This document shows, piece by piece, positions 35,976-44,251 of a stretch of 64,000 bases of DNA. A program made the translations under genes and the position numbers. Source of the DNA: Xanthomonas codiaei (GTDB lineage: Bacteria; Pseudomonadota; Gammaproteobacteria; Xanthomonadales; Xanthomonadaceae); assembly GCF_002939785.1 (NCBI RefSeq), contig NZ_MDEC01000015.1, forward strand, positions 1 through 64,000. The letters run 5' to 3'. Under the pieces are notes generated by a model. That model searched no databases and had not been told where the DNA came from. It worked only from the letters and a program-made list of their open reading frames with translations. Positions within the stretch are counted from its first letter, which is position 1, and each line of letters opens with the position of its first letter.

Positions 35976-37493
35976 ATGCGCACCAAGACCACACAAACAT
36001 TGACCACCCTTCAACGGCATCTTGCCCCCACCTCCCCGCCAACGCAGCACCCGCCTGCAGCGTCACTCACATCGCCGGGCCCCAACGATGCGACCGGTTT
36101 GCTGGGGGCCCTACCCGCCCGAAAAGCCAGGCAAGCAGCGCAAGAAGGCCCACACCAGGAAAACGGCGGACGCGTTAGAAGCTGGACCTCTCGGGCCGCC
36201 AAATATGCGCTGGGAATCGCGGGCGCCAGTTATGTTGTAGACAACTTTTTCTTGTCCACGACCGCACTGGTCGATGGCAAAGCCGGGTTTACCAGCAATG
36301 AGCGCCTGGAAAAAGCATGTGCAAAAGCGGAGAAATATTACGCTCGGTACCACAGCGCCACCGAGGAAGAACGCGTATCTCATGGCAATCCTTTCGTACC
36401 GATCAAGACATGCGGTTCCAACCAGTTCGCCACCATGAGCGACTACCGCGCGGCAACCAAGGTCCATGTCAGCCATCTGTTCGACACCAAGAATGCACGG
36501 GAATCGCTGCTGACCAACCTCAGCTGTCTCAAGGGCGAGCGGATCAAGCAGGAGTGCATCGCCAAATATGCGCCTGCGCAGGTGCCGGCCGACCCGGACC
36601 TGAGCAAGAGCCAGATTTACGACAAGAAGAACAAGTATTCGCTGACCGGCGTAGCCAATGCCGAAACCGGAGCGAGTGGATATACCTCGCGCTCCATCAC
36701 CCACCCCTTCATCAACCGCGGCATGCAGCACTTCAAGCAGGCTTCCAATAGCGATAAGGCGCTGTCTCTCAAGCAATGCATGGAGTCGCTTCAACGCGCA
36801 TTGGATGGTAATGACACGCTCGGCGCGCAGGCGCAGCATGCCGCCGGCCAGGCAATCCTGAATTTTCGGCAAGTCTATGCGGCCGACGAGCATTGGGGCC
36901 ACCCCGAAAAAGTGATCATGAAGACCCTGATCGCAAACGGGCTGCTGTCTCAGGAGCAGACCGACAGGATCGATGCGACCCTGATGTTCGAAGATCCCTC
37001 CACCAGTATCCTGAAGAGAAACACCAGCATCGCCGGGCCGTTTCTTCAAAAACTGGACACGAAGATTCAGTCCAGGCGCCTGCAGGATCAGCCCGAAGCG
37101 CTTGCGGACTTCATGGAGATGGCAAAGCAGAAGAACATGGAAGGCCTGCCGATCGCGCACTTCAAACTCAACGCCGAAGGCACCGGCTTTGAAGACTGCT
37201 CCGGCTTGGGCGACTCGTTCACCAGTGCAAACGCCGTTGCGTGCATCAACCATGCACGCTTGATGAGCGGCGAGCCACGCCTTTCGAAACAGGATGTCGC
37301 GGTGGTGGTTGCCTGCCTGAATGCCGTATACGACGACGCCAGCAGCATCCGGCATTCGTTGCATGAAATCGCACGCGGATGCTTCGTGGGCGCTGGCTAC
37401 TCCACCGAGGACGCCGATACGTTTTATGAGCAGATTTGCAAGGATGCTGCGCAGGCTTTCTACGCAGGAAAATCGATGATCAGCAGCGACTAG
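35976..37493 (+). CDS. xopAG: Type III secreted effector, XopAG/AvrGf1/HopG1 family
   Basis: A 505-residue protein. From memory of HopG1 of Pseudomonas syringae and AvrGf1/AvrGf2 of citrus Xanthomonas, the following are shared: NNFFLSTT-DGK-GFTS, DYRAATK, KNKYSLTGV, TGYTSRSIT, FRQVYA-WG, FKRNTSIAGP, GLGDSFTA and HARIMSGEP, and CLNAVYD plus IARGCFVGAG. The N-terminal 75 residues are Ser/Thr/Pro-rich and unstructured, as expected of a secretion and organelle-targeting leader. GPFL at 354-357 fits the GPxL motif reported to bind plant cyclophilin. GAGAGGA precedes the ATG. Composition is lower in GC (31 of 60 at 36241-36300), consistent with transfer. No transposon borders seen. Confidence 0.87.
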   Translation: MRTKTTQTLTTLQRHLAPTSPPTQHPPAASLTSPGPNDATGLLGALPARKARQAAQEGPHQENGGRVRSWTSRAAKYALGIAGASYVVDNFFLSTTALVDGKAGFTSNERLEKACAKAEKYYARYHSATEEERVSHGNPFVPIKTCGSNQFATMSDYRAATKVHVSHLFDTKNARESLLTNLSCLKGERIKQECIAKYAPAQVPADPDLSKSQIYDKKNKYSLTGVANAETGASGYTSRSITHPFINRGMQHFKQASNSDKALSLKQCMESLQRALDGNDTLGAQAQHAAGQAILNFRQVYAADEHWGHPEKVIMKTLIANGLLSQEQTDRIDATLMFEDPSTSILKRNTSIAGPFLQKLDTKIQSRRLQDQPEALADFMEMAKQKNMEGLPIAHFKLNAEGTGFEDCSGLGDSFTSANAVACINHARLMSGEPRLSKQDVAVVVACLNAVYDDASSIRHSLHEIARGCFVGAGYSTEDADTFYEQICKDAAQAFYAGKSMISSD

Positions 37494-37582
37494 AGCTATT
37501 TGACCAAGCTCTGCCCACGCATCCGCACTGGATGCAACACAACGCCGGGTGAGCATTCCACAGTCGCGATGGTGTGCCACTG

Positions 37583-37620
37583 ACGCATTGCGCCGCGGCG
37601 TGAACCGCCGCGCAATGCGT
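37583..37620 (-). terminator. Hairpin downstream of sodC
   Basis: ACGCATTGCG (37583-37592) pairs with CGCAATGCGT (37611-37620), extended by GC-rich inner arms around a TGAA loop. It lies six bases past the stop of the minus-strand sodC gene and between it and the effector. No long T tract. Confidence 0.7.
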
Positions 37621-37626
37621 GCGCGC

Positions 37627-38274
37627 TTACTTGGTGGCAGCCTGCGCGTTGTCGGTGGTGATCACGCCACAGGCCAGGCGGCCGCCGGCGTTGCCGGTGG
37701 GCTGGGTCTTGTAGTCGTCGGCATCGGCATGCACGATCACCGCGTGGCCTGCAATGTCGAACTGGTCGGCCTTACCCAGGTTGACGTTGCTCGATACCGG
37801 TCCGTCGATGCTGGCATTGCCCTGTGCGTCGGCCTTGATGTTGGGCATGTCGCCGCCGTGATGCGGATCGGCCGTGACGTTGCCATGGTCGGACTGGCCC
37901 GGATTGAAGTGGCCACCGGCGCTGCTGCCGTCCGGCGCGCTGCAGTCGCCTTTTTCATGGATGTGGAAGCCGTGTTCGCTGTCGGGCTTGAGTCCGCTCA
38001 GCTGGCCGGTGACACGCAGTGCGCCGTCGACGGTCTTGAAGGTGACCGTGCCGGTGACCTGGCTGTCCTTGGTCGGCTTGAGCTCGGCGGTGGCGGTAGT
38101 AGTGGCCGCCGCTTCGGTGACCATGGCCGCGGCATGCTCGCCACCGTGCGCCGCTTCGGCCGGCGTGCCTGCCTGCGGCGCGGGAGCGGGATCGGCCGGT
38201 GCGGGCTCCTCGCGCTTGCATGCGGTCAATGCCAAGGCAGTGGCCAGAAACAACGTGGTGGGAAGAATGCGCAT
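37627..38274 (-). CDS. sodC: Periplasmic Cu/Zn superoxide dismutase (lipoprotein), copy 2 of the tandem
   Basis: A 215-residue protein with a lipobox signal peptide (LATALALTACKR) and a long Ala/Pro linker, followed by a SodC domain. Ligand motifs are GFHIHEKGDC, GHFNPGQSDHG, DPHHGGDM and VIVHADADDY, and the active-site arginine lies in GNAGGRLACGVI. It removes superoxide in the periplasm, likely anchored to the outer membrane. GGAG precedes the ATG at 38274. It is a tandem paralogue of the gene at 38321 and may share its transcript (46-base gap). Confidence 0.93.
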   Translation of the reverse strand: MRILPTTLFLATALALTACKREEPAPADPAPAPQAGTPAEAAHGGEHAAAMVTEAAATTTATAELKPTKDSQVTGTVTFKTVDGALRVTGQLSGLKPDSEHGFHIHEKGDCSAPDGSSAGGHFNPGQSDHGNVTADPHHGGDMPNIKADAQGNASIDGPVSSNVNLGKADQFDIAGHAVIVHADADDYKTQPTGNAGGRLACGVITTDNAQAATK

Positions 38275-38320
38275 GGAAAGCTCCTGTAGGGACCGCGAAT
38301 GCGGCCATGGATGCCCCGAC

Positions 38321-38920
38321 TCAGGGCTGCGAAGGGGATGAGCGCCACTGGGTGACGCGAATAACGCCGCAGGCCAGCCGCGCGCCGGCGTTGCCGCTGG
38401 GCTGGCTGCGGTAATCGTCCGGATCGGCATGCACGACCAGTGCCTTGCCGACCACGTCGCCGGGCGCACCGTCACCCAGACTGATGCCGGAGAGAATCAT
38501 GTCCAGATGCGCGACGCCCTCGGCATCGGCGCGCAGGTTGTCCATGTCGCCCAGATGGTGCGCGCCGTTGCCGGCCCGTCCATGCGGGGCATTGGCGGGA
38601 TTGAAATGCGCACCGGCGCTGCTGGCATCGGCAGCACTGCAATCGCCGCGCTCATGCACGTGGAAGCCGGCCACCGCACCGGCACGCAGCCCACCGACGG
38701 TGCCGGTGATGCGGATGCCCTGCAAGGCAGGCACCAGCACCACACGGCCGCTGACCAGGCTACCCGAGGCCGACGCGAGCGCGGCTTCGGCCTGCTGCAC
38801 CGGGCGGACAGGCACCACGCGCGCTGCCGGCGGCGGCGGCGGGGGCGGTGGGGGCGTGCTGCTGCAGGCGGCGAGCGCCAGGGCGGTGAGAGCAACGATC
38901 GTGGACGACCGATAACGCAT
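38321..38920 (-). CDS. sodC: Periplasmic Cu/Zn superoxide dismutase (lipoprotein), copy 1 of the tandem
   Basis: A 199-residue protein with lipobox LALAACSS followed by nine consecutive prolines, then a SodC domain. Metal and active-site segments are GFHVHERGDC, AHFNPANAPHG, HHLGDM, LVVHADPDDY and GNAGARLACGVI. All copper/zinc ligands seem present, so both tandem copies look active. They differ considerably outside these motifs, suggesting an old duplication or separate acquisition. GGAG lies upstream of the ATG. Confidence 0.92.
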   Translation of the reverse strand: MRYRSSTIVALTALALAACSSTPPPPPPPPPAARVVPVRPVQQAEAALASASGSLVSGRVVLVPALQGIRITGTVGGLRAGAVAGFHVHERGDCSAADASSAGAHFNPANAPHGRAGNGAHHLGDMDNLRADAEGVAHLDMILSGISLGDGAPGDVVGKALVVHADPDDYRSQPSGNAGARLACGVIRVTQWRSSPSQP

Positions 38921-39044
38921 CGAGCTGTTCTCCTGATCAGGCTGGAAACCTATGCGGGCGCATGTTCACGTGTCATGAAATGCGCTTGGGCAGCCCAGGA
39001 GTTTACGGGGCTGGTGTCGCGAGCCGGCATATGTGCAAAAAGCG

Positions 39045-39089
39045 CCCCTCACCCCAACCCCTCTCCCGCAGGCGGGAGAGGGGCTCGAC
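39045..39089. repeat. Dispersed palindromic repeat
   Basis: CCCCTCACCCCAACCCC followed by TCTCCCGC-AG-GCGGGAGA and GGGGCTCGAC. Same element as at 181-215 and 39379-39420. Confidence 0.85.
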
Positions 39090-39105
39090 TGCGAAGTTTC
39101 ATGCC

Positions 39106-39190
39106 TGCCTTGCCTGCCTTGCCTGCCTTGCCTGCCTTGCCCGCCTTGCCTTCCTTGGCCTGTCTTGCTCGCCTTGCCTCTCTTGCCTTC
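39106..39190. repeat. Degenerate TGCCTTGCC tandem repeat
   Basis: Four identical 9-bp units TGCCTTGCC (39106-39141), then increasingly diverged units. A simple pyrimidine-rich satellite, prone to slippage. Confidence 0.85.
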
Positions 39191-39378
39191 CCCCGCGTGC
39201 GGGGGAACGTGCCCGAAGGGCGGATGGGGGCGTCGTGCGACGCCAGATAATCGAGACCGTGGCGCGTGCGAGCACACGGCCAGCCCATGCACGCTTGCCG
39301 TCGTGATGCTCGTCAAACCCACCGGTTCACTGCATGGTTCCAACACCTGCGCGCAGTACAGCTCTTCGCAGGCGCCCC

Positions 39379-39420
39379 GCACCCCCAACCCCTTTCCCAC
39401 AGGCGGGAGAGGGGCTCGAC
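39379..39420. repeat. Dispersed palindromic repeat
   Basis: CGCACCCCCAACCCC, TTTCCCAC-AG-GCGGGAGA and GGGGCTCGAC: a slightly diverged copy of the element at 39045. Confidence 0.8.
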
Positions 39421-39436
39421 TCCGCGTGCGGGCTGA

Positions 39437-40861
39437 TCAACGACGCTTGCGTCCTGGCCCGAGCTTGCGGGTGACGGTGTTGCGGCCCAGGCCCAGGCGG
39501 GCGGCGGCTTCGGCGCGACGGCCCTGGGTCAGTTGCAGGGCAGCTTCCAGAAGCGTCTTGTCCAGGCGTTCGCGCGCTTCGGCATGCAGGCCCTGCGCGC
39601 CTTCGCTCAGGCGTTGCGCGGCCCAGCTGGACAGCATGTCGTCCCATTGCCCGACGCTGCTACGGCCGGCACGCTGGCGGCCGCGCGCCAGGGCGGCGTC
39701 CACGTCGACCACGTCGATGATGTCGGCCGTGGCCAGCGCGGCCAGGCGCCAGCAGACGTTTTCCAGTTCGCGCACATTGCCGGGCCAGTCGTACTGGCGC
39801 AGCGCTTCCAGCGCCGGTGAAGACAGCCGCTTGGGCAGCATGTCGAGCTTGCGCCCGGCCATGGCCAGGAAGTTTTCCGCCAGTTGCGCGATGTCGCCGC
39901 GGCGTTCGCGCAGCGGCGGCAACTGCAGGCGCACCACGTCCAGCCGATGCAACAGGTCGGCGCGGAAGCGGCCCTGCTCGACCAGCGCTTCCAGGTCCTG
40001 GTGGGTGGCGGCGATCACGCGCACATCGACGCGGATCAACTCGCGGCCGCCGACGCGGAAGAATTCGTTCTCTGCCAGCACACGCAGCAGGCGCGTCTGC
40101 AACGGCAACGGCATGTCGCCGATTTCGTCCAGGAACAAGGTGCCGCCATCGGCCTGTTCGAAGCGACCGATATGGCGCTTGGTGGCGCCGGTGAAGGCGC
40201 CGGTTTCGTGGCCGAACAGCTCGCTTTCCAGCAATTCGGCCGGGATGGCGGCGGTATTGAGCGCCACGAACGGTTTGCGCGCGCGCGGCGATTCGTTATG
40301 CAACGCGCGTGCGACCAGCTCCTTGCCGGTGCCGGTTTCGCCGTTGATCAATACCGACAATGGCGCCTGCGCCAGCCGGCCGATGGCACGGAACAGCGCG
40401 CGCATTGCCGGGGTGTCGCCGATCAGCGCGGCCGAGCCTTCGGCCAGTGGAACGACGCTGTCCTCGACCGCCGCATCGGCATCGGGCAGGGCGCGGGCGG
40501 CCAGCGCCACCGCATCGTCCAGGTCGAAGGGCTTGGACAGGAATTCGTGCGCACCGCCGCGGAAGGCGCCGGCGGTGCTGGCGACATCGGTGTAGGCCGA
40601 CATCACGATCACCGGCAGCTGCGGGTGCCTGGACTTGAGCTTGTCCAGCAGGGTCAGGCCGTCTTCGCCGGGCATGCGCACATCGGTGAATAGCAAGTCC
40701 GGCGTGGGCCGCATCGCCAGCGCCTGCAGCGCGGCGGCGGCGCTGTCGAAACCGTCGACGGCGTAGCCGGCATCGCGCAGCGCGGTGGACAGCACGAAGC
40801 GCACCGAACGGTCGTCGTCGACCACCCAGATATGGTGGGATGCGGCGGCGGCCTCAGCCAT
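39437..40861 (-). CDS. ntrC: Nitrogen regulation response regulator NtrC (GlnG)
   Basis: A 474-residue sigma-54 activator. The receiver has D60 in LLFTDVRMPGEDG. The AAA+ domain has GETGTGKE, the sigma-54 contact loop GAFTGA and [12 protein letters not shown]. The C-terminal Fis-type helix-turn-helix is RRAEAAARLGLGRNTVTRKL. Phosphorylated NtrC activates glnA, glnK and amtB under nitrogen limitation by binding TGCACC-N5-GGTGCA sites, two of which lie in this window. It overlaps ntrB by eight bases. Confidence 0.96.
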   Translation of the reverse strand: MAEAAAASHHIWVVDDDRSVRFVLSTALRDAGYAVDGFDSAAAALQALAMRPTPDLLFTDVRMPGEDGLTLLDKLKSRHPQLPVIVMSAYTDVASTAGAFRGGAHEFLSKPFDLDDAVALAARALPDADAAVEDSVVPLAEGSAALIGDTPAMRALFRAIGRLAQAPLSVLINGETGTGKELVARALHNESPRARKPFVALNTAAIPAELLESELFGHETGAFTGATKRHIGRFEQADGGTLFLDEIGDMPLPLQTRLLRVLAENEFFRVGGRELIRVDVRVIAATHQDLEALVEQGRFRADLLHRLDVVRLQLPPLRERRGDIAQLAENFLAMAGRKLDMLPKRLSSPALEALRQYDWPGNVRELENVCWRLAALATADIIDVVDVDAALARGRQRAGRSSVGQWDDMLSSWAAQRLSEGAQGLHAEARERLDKTLLEAALQLTQGRRAEAAARLGLGRNTVTRKLGPGRKRR

Positions 40862-41909
40862 GCAGGTGCTCCTTGTCGTGATCGCCGGCCAGTTCGGGCA
40901 GCAGCAGGGTGAAGACGGTATGGCCCGGACGCGAGCGGTAGGTCAGCGTGCCGTGGTGTTCGCGCGAGACCTGCTGGGCCAGTGCCAGCCCCAGGCCGCT
41001 GCCTTCGGCGCGGCCGCTGACCAGCGGCAGGAACAGGTGCTCGGCCAGCTCTTCGGGCACGCCGCCGCCGTCGTCGATGATCTCCAGCCGCAGCGACATC
41101 GCATGCACGCGGTCGCGGATGCGCTGGCCGTGTTCGACGCGGGTGCGCAGCGTGACCCGGGTGGCGCCGGCCTGGAAGGCATTGCGCACCAGGTTCCACA
41201 CCGCCTGGGTCAGGCGGTCCACGTCGCCGAGGATGTCGGGAATGCTGGGATCGTAGTCGCGCTGCACCTGCACCGACCAGCCGCCTTCGGCTTCGGCGAG
41301 GCGCAGCACGCGTTCGAGTACCACGTGGATGTTGAGGCCCTCGTGCGGGCGCAACGGCGAGGGCGAGAGCAGGCGTTCGAGCAGGGTGTTGAGGCGTTCG
41401 ATCTCGGTGCCGATCAATTCGATCAGCTCGCGCTCGTCCTCGTCGCGGCCGCCCGAGCGGCGCGCCAGCAGTTGGGCGGCCCCCTTCAGGCCAGCCAGCG
41501 GGTTACGCAGTTCGTGCGCCAGGCCCTTGAGCGCAGCGCTCAGGGCGTTGGGCAGGGCATGGGTGGGATCGAGCGCGGGAAATTCGTCGACCGGATGGGT
41601 CTCCAGCAACCAGCCACCGTCGTCCAGCCGCGACAGCCAGCCTTCGGCAAAGCGCGGGGCATCGTTGGGCAGGCCCAGTGCCAGCCGATGCAGGCGCAGC
41701 ACGTCGCGCTCGTCGTTGAGCAGGAAGCGCGCCAGCGCATCGCCCTGCACTTCCAGGGCCGCCAACGGCTGGTCGACCAGCCGCCGGGCGCTGACCCCGA
41801 GCCAGCGCGCAAAGGCCGGATTGACGCCCAGCACGCGGCCCTCGCGATCGGCCCAGGCCACCGGGGTGCCCAGGCTGTCGAGCGACGGGGTAGAGGTCGT
41901 CATCAGCAT
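40854..41909 (-). CDS. ntrB: Nitrogen regulation sensor kinase NtrB (GlnL)
   Basis: A 351-residue soluble kinase/phosphatase. It has an N-terminal PAS domain (VAWADREGRVLGVNPAFARWLG), the H-box LKGLAHELRNPLAGLKGA and the ATP-binding G-box SGLGLALAQQVSREHHG. It controls phosphorylation of NtrC and is itself inhibited by unmodified P-II (glnK product). Two starts are possible, ATG at 41909 and 41903; a perfect NtrC-type palindrome ends directly at the first ATG. Confidence 0.95.
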   Translation of the reverse strand: MLMTTSTPSLDSLGTPVAWADREGRVLGVNPAFARWLGVSARRLVDQPLAALEVQGDALARFLLNDERDVLRLHRLALGLPNDAPRFAEGWLSRLDDGGWLLETHPVDEFPALDPTHALPNALSAALKGLAHELRNPLAGLKGAAQLLARRSGGRDEDERELIELIGTEIERLNTLLERLLSPSPLRPHEGLNIHVVLERVLRLAEAEGGWSVQVQRDYDPSIPDILGDVDRLTQAVWNLVRNAFQAGATRVTLRTRVEHGQRIRDRVHAMSLRLEIIDDGGGVPEELAEHLFLPLVSGRAEGSGLGLALAQQVSREHHGTLTYRSRPGHTVFTLLLPELAGDHDKEHLHG

Positions 41910-41926
41910 TGCACCAATTTAGTGCA
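41910..41926. promoter_or_regulatory. NtrC-type operator on the ntrB ribosome-binding region
   Basis: TGCACCAATTTAGTGCA, a 17-bp near-perfect palindrome matching the NtrC box TGCACC-N5-GGTGCA. It abuts the ntrB ATG (41909), so bound NtrC would block or modulate expression of ntrBC, comparable to negative autoregulation of the E. coli glnL promoter. Confidence 0.7.
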
Positions 41927-42146
41927 AGCAGCATCGGCGTGCGCGAATGGCCCGCCGAACGATGCTTGCGTTGAAGACGGTGGCCGGGCTGGCCGGCGGT
42001 GGGCTGCTCCGACCCGGCGTGCATCCGCGCCAACCGTGACGGGCGAGAAGCTGGTCATGCAGGCACCTTTTCAGTGGATCCGCAGCCCCACCGGCCGCGG
42101 GAGACACCGACCCGGCACAGGCCGCGCCGGCCGGGTCGTCACGCCA

Positions 42147-42168
42147 CCCGCGGCAACGTCGCCGCGGG
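42147..42168 (-). terminator. Hairpin at the end of amtB
   Basis: CCCGCGGC (42147-42154) and GCCGCGGG (42161-42168) form an 8-bp GC stem with a 6-base loop, ten bases past the amtB stop. No T tract follows on the minus strand. Confidence 0.5.
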
Positions 42169-42177
42169 CGCTCATGC

Positions 42178-43617
42178 TCAGGACTCGTACGCGGCTTCGC
42201 CGTGCGAGGTGATGTCCAACCCCTCGCGCTCGGCCTCTTCGGTCACGCGCAGGCCGAACACCAGCTTGGCCACCAGGAACCCGACCACCGACACCACGCC
42301 GATCCAGCCCACGGTGATGCCCACGCCCAGGGCCTGGATACCGACCTGGTGCACGATGTCGTAGTCGCCGCCCTTCTGGCCGCCCAGCGAGGCCGCCGAG
42401 AACACGCCGGTGAGGATCGCGCCGACGATGCCGCCCAGGCCATGCACGCCGAACACGTCCAGGCTGTCGTCGGCACCCAGCAGGCGCTTCAGACCGGTGA
42501 CGCCCCAGACGCACAGTACGCCGGCCGCCAGGCCGATGACGATCGCACCGAACGGACCCACCGTCCCGCAGGCCGGGGTGATGCCGACCAGGCCGGCGAC
42601 CATGCCCGAGGCCACGCCCAGCGCGGAGGACTTGCCCTTGATGATCTTCTCGGTCAACGACCAGCCCAGGATGGCGGCCGCGGTGGCCAGCAACGTATTG
42701 AGGAAGGCCAGCGCCGCACCGGCATTGGCTTCCAGGTTGGAGCCGGCGTTGAAGCCGAACCAGCCCACCCACAGCAGCGAGGCGCCCACGAAGGTCAGGG
42801 TCAGGTTGTGCGGCTTGATCGCCTCACGCCCGAGGCCGGCGCGCTTGCCGACGAAGTAGGCGCCGATCAGGCCGGCGATACCGGCGTTGATGTGCACCAC
42901 CGTGCCGCCGGCGAAATCCAGCGCACCCAGCCCGAACAGGTAACCGCCGGTGGCCCAGACCATGTGCGCCAGCGGCAGGTAGCCAAAGGTGAACCAGATC
43001 ACCGAGAACAGCAGCACCGCGGCGAACTTCACCCGCTCGGCGAAGGCGCCAACGATCAGCGCGCCGGTGATGCCGGCAAAGGTGGCCTGGAAGGCGACGA
43101 ACACGTACTCCGGCAGGCTCACGCCCTTGGTGAAGGTCGCTGCCAGGGTCTCGATGGTGACGCCCTTGAGCAAGGCCTTGTCCAGATTGCCGATCCACGC
43201 GCCTTCGCCCGAGAACGCCAGGCTGTAGCCGTAGACCACCCACAGGATGGTCAGCAGCGAAAAGACCGTCGCGATCTGGATCAGCACCGACAGCACGTTC
43301 TTGGCGCGCACCATGCCGCCGTAGAACAACGCCAGGCCTGGCACCACCATCATCAGCACCAGCAGGGTGGAGGTGAGCATCCAGGCGACATCGCCCTTGT
43401 CGACCACCGGTGCGGCCTCGGCGGCCGCCGTCGGCGCCGGCGGTTGCGCGGACGGCAGCGGTTCGGTGGTGACCGGCTCGGTCGGCAGCGGGGTGATCTG
43501 CGCACCGGACTGCGCCTGCGCGCTGCCCATGCCGCCCACCATCAGCGCGCTGAACAGCATCAGCATGCACACGCTGTAGAACCGGGCTTTCCACCCGGCA
43601 AAAAGAGCTGTCTTCAT
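42178..43617 (-). CDS. amtB: Ammonium transporter AmtB
   Basis: A 479-residue protein with signal peptide (MKTALFAGWKARFYSVCMLMLFSAL, AQA cleavage), a Pro/Ala/Thr-rich periplasmic segment and eleven membrane helices. The Amt signature is present in DFAGGTVVHINAG (first pore histidine) and the second pore histidine in DVFGVHGLGG. It is an inner-membrane ammonium channel regulated by the P-II protein encoded just upstream (glnK-amtB pair, 22-base gap). GGAG lies five bases before the ATG at 43617. Confidence 0.96.
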   Translation of the reverse strand: MKTALFAGWKARFYSVCMLMLFSALMVGGMGSAQAQSGAQITPLPTEPVTTEPLPSAQPPAPTAAAEAAPVVDKGDVAWMLTSTLLVLMMVVPGLALFYGGMVRAKNVLSVLIQIATVFSLLTILWVVYGYSLAFSGEGAWIGNLDKALLKGVTIETLAATFTKGVSLPEYVFVAFQATFAGITGALIVGAFAERVKFAAVLLFSVIWFTFGYLPLAHMVWATGGYLFGLGALDFAGGTVVHINAGIAGLIGAYFVGKRAGLGREAIKPHNLTLTFVGASLLWVGWFGFNAGSNLEANAGAALAFLNTLLATAAAILGWSLTEKIIKGKSSALGVASGMVAGLVGITPACGTVGPFGAIVIGLAAGVLCVWGVTGLKRLLGADDSLDVFGVHGLGGIVGAILTGVFSAASLGGQKGGDYDIVHQVGIQALGVGITVGWIGVVSVVGFLVAKLVFGLRVTEEAEREGLDITSHGEAAYES

Positions 43618-43639
43618 ACGAACTCCGGGAGGGGTGGAC

Positions 43640-44032
<393 letters not shown>

Positions 44033-44095
44033 TCATTCACCTGGATGCCAACCCCGGCATCCAATCGTTCGCAGAGCGCGCAGACCTCGGCCGAT

Positions 44096-44111
44096 GCCAT
44101 GCATCGGCCAC
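44096..44111 (-). promoter_or_regulatory. Candidate sigma-54 promoter for glnK-amtB
   Basis: On the minus strand TGGCCG (from 44110) and TGGCA are placed so that -24 GG (44109-44108) and -12 GC (44097-44096) are ten bases apart. The -12 element deviates from TTGCA. Its location 118 bases upstream of glnK fits a nitrogen-regulated promoter, but the match is only moderate. Confidence 0.35.
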
Positions 44112-44205
44112 GTGGGAGAGGTCAGGCCCGCGCGGTGCGAACGGTGTGCTCTCTCGTACCCCTGGACTCCCCGGCGGTGCCAGGGAGCCATCGAACATGA
44201 GCGGC

Positions 44206-44238
44206 GATGGCGGAGGTGGGAGGGGGGCCTCCGCCATC
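44206..44238 (-). terminator. Hairpin downstream of glnA
   Basis: GATGGCGGAGG (44206-44216) and CCTCCGCCATC (44228-44238) form an 11-bp perfect stem, 14 bases past the glnA stop. It separates glnA from glnK-amtB, so these are likely distinct or attenuated transcripts. Confidence 0.7.
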
Positions 44239-44251
44239 ACCGCGGTGGAAC

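Larger units (their letters stand above)
38921..39436. other. Repeat-filled intergenic region between sodC and ntrC
   Basis: About 515 bases. It carries two copies of the GGCGGGAGAGGGG palindrome (39045, 39379) on either side of a degenerate 9-bp tandem repeat (39106-39190). No gene is supported. Confidence 0.6.

Noticed and set aside
39106..39190. Possible coding repeat in a cysteine/leucine-rich peptide
   Set aside because: Pyrimidine-rich satellite between genes, no ribosome-binding site and no conserved frame.
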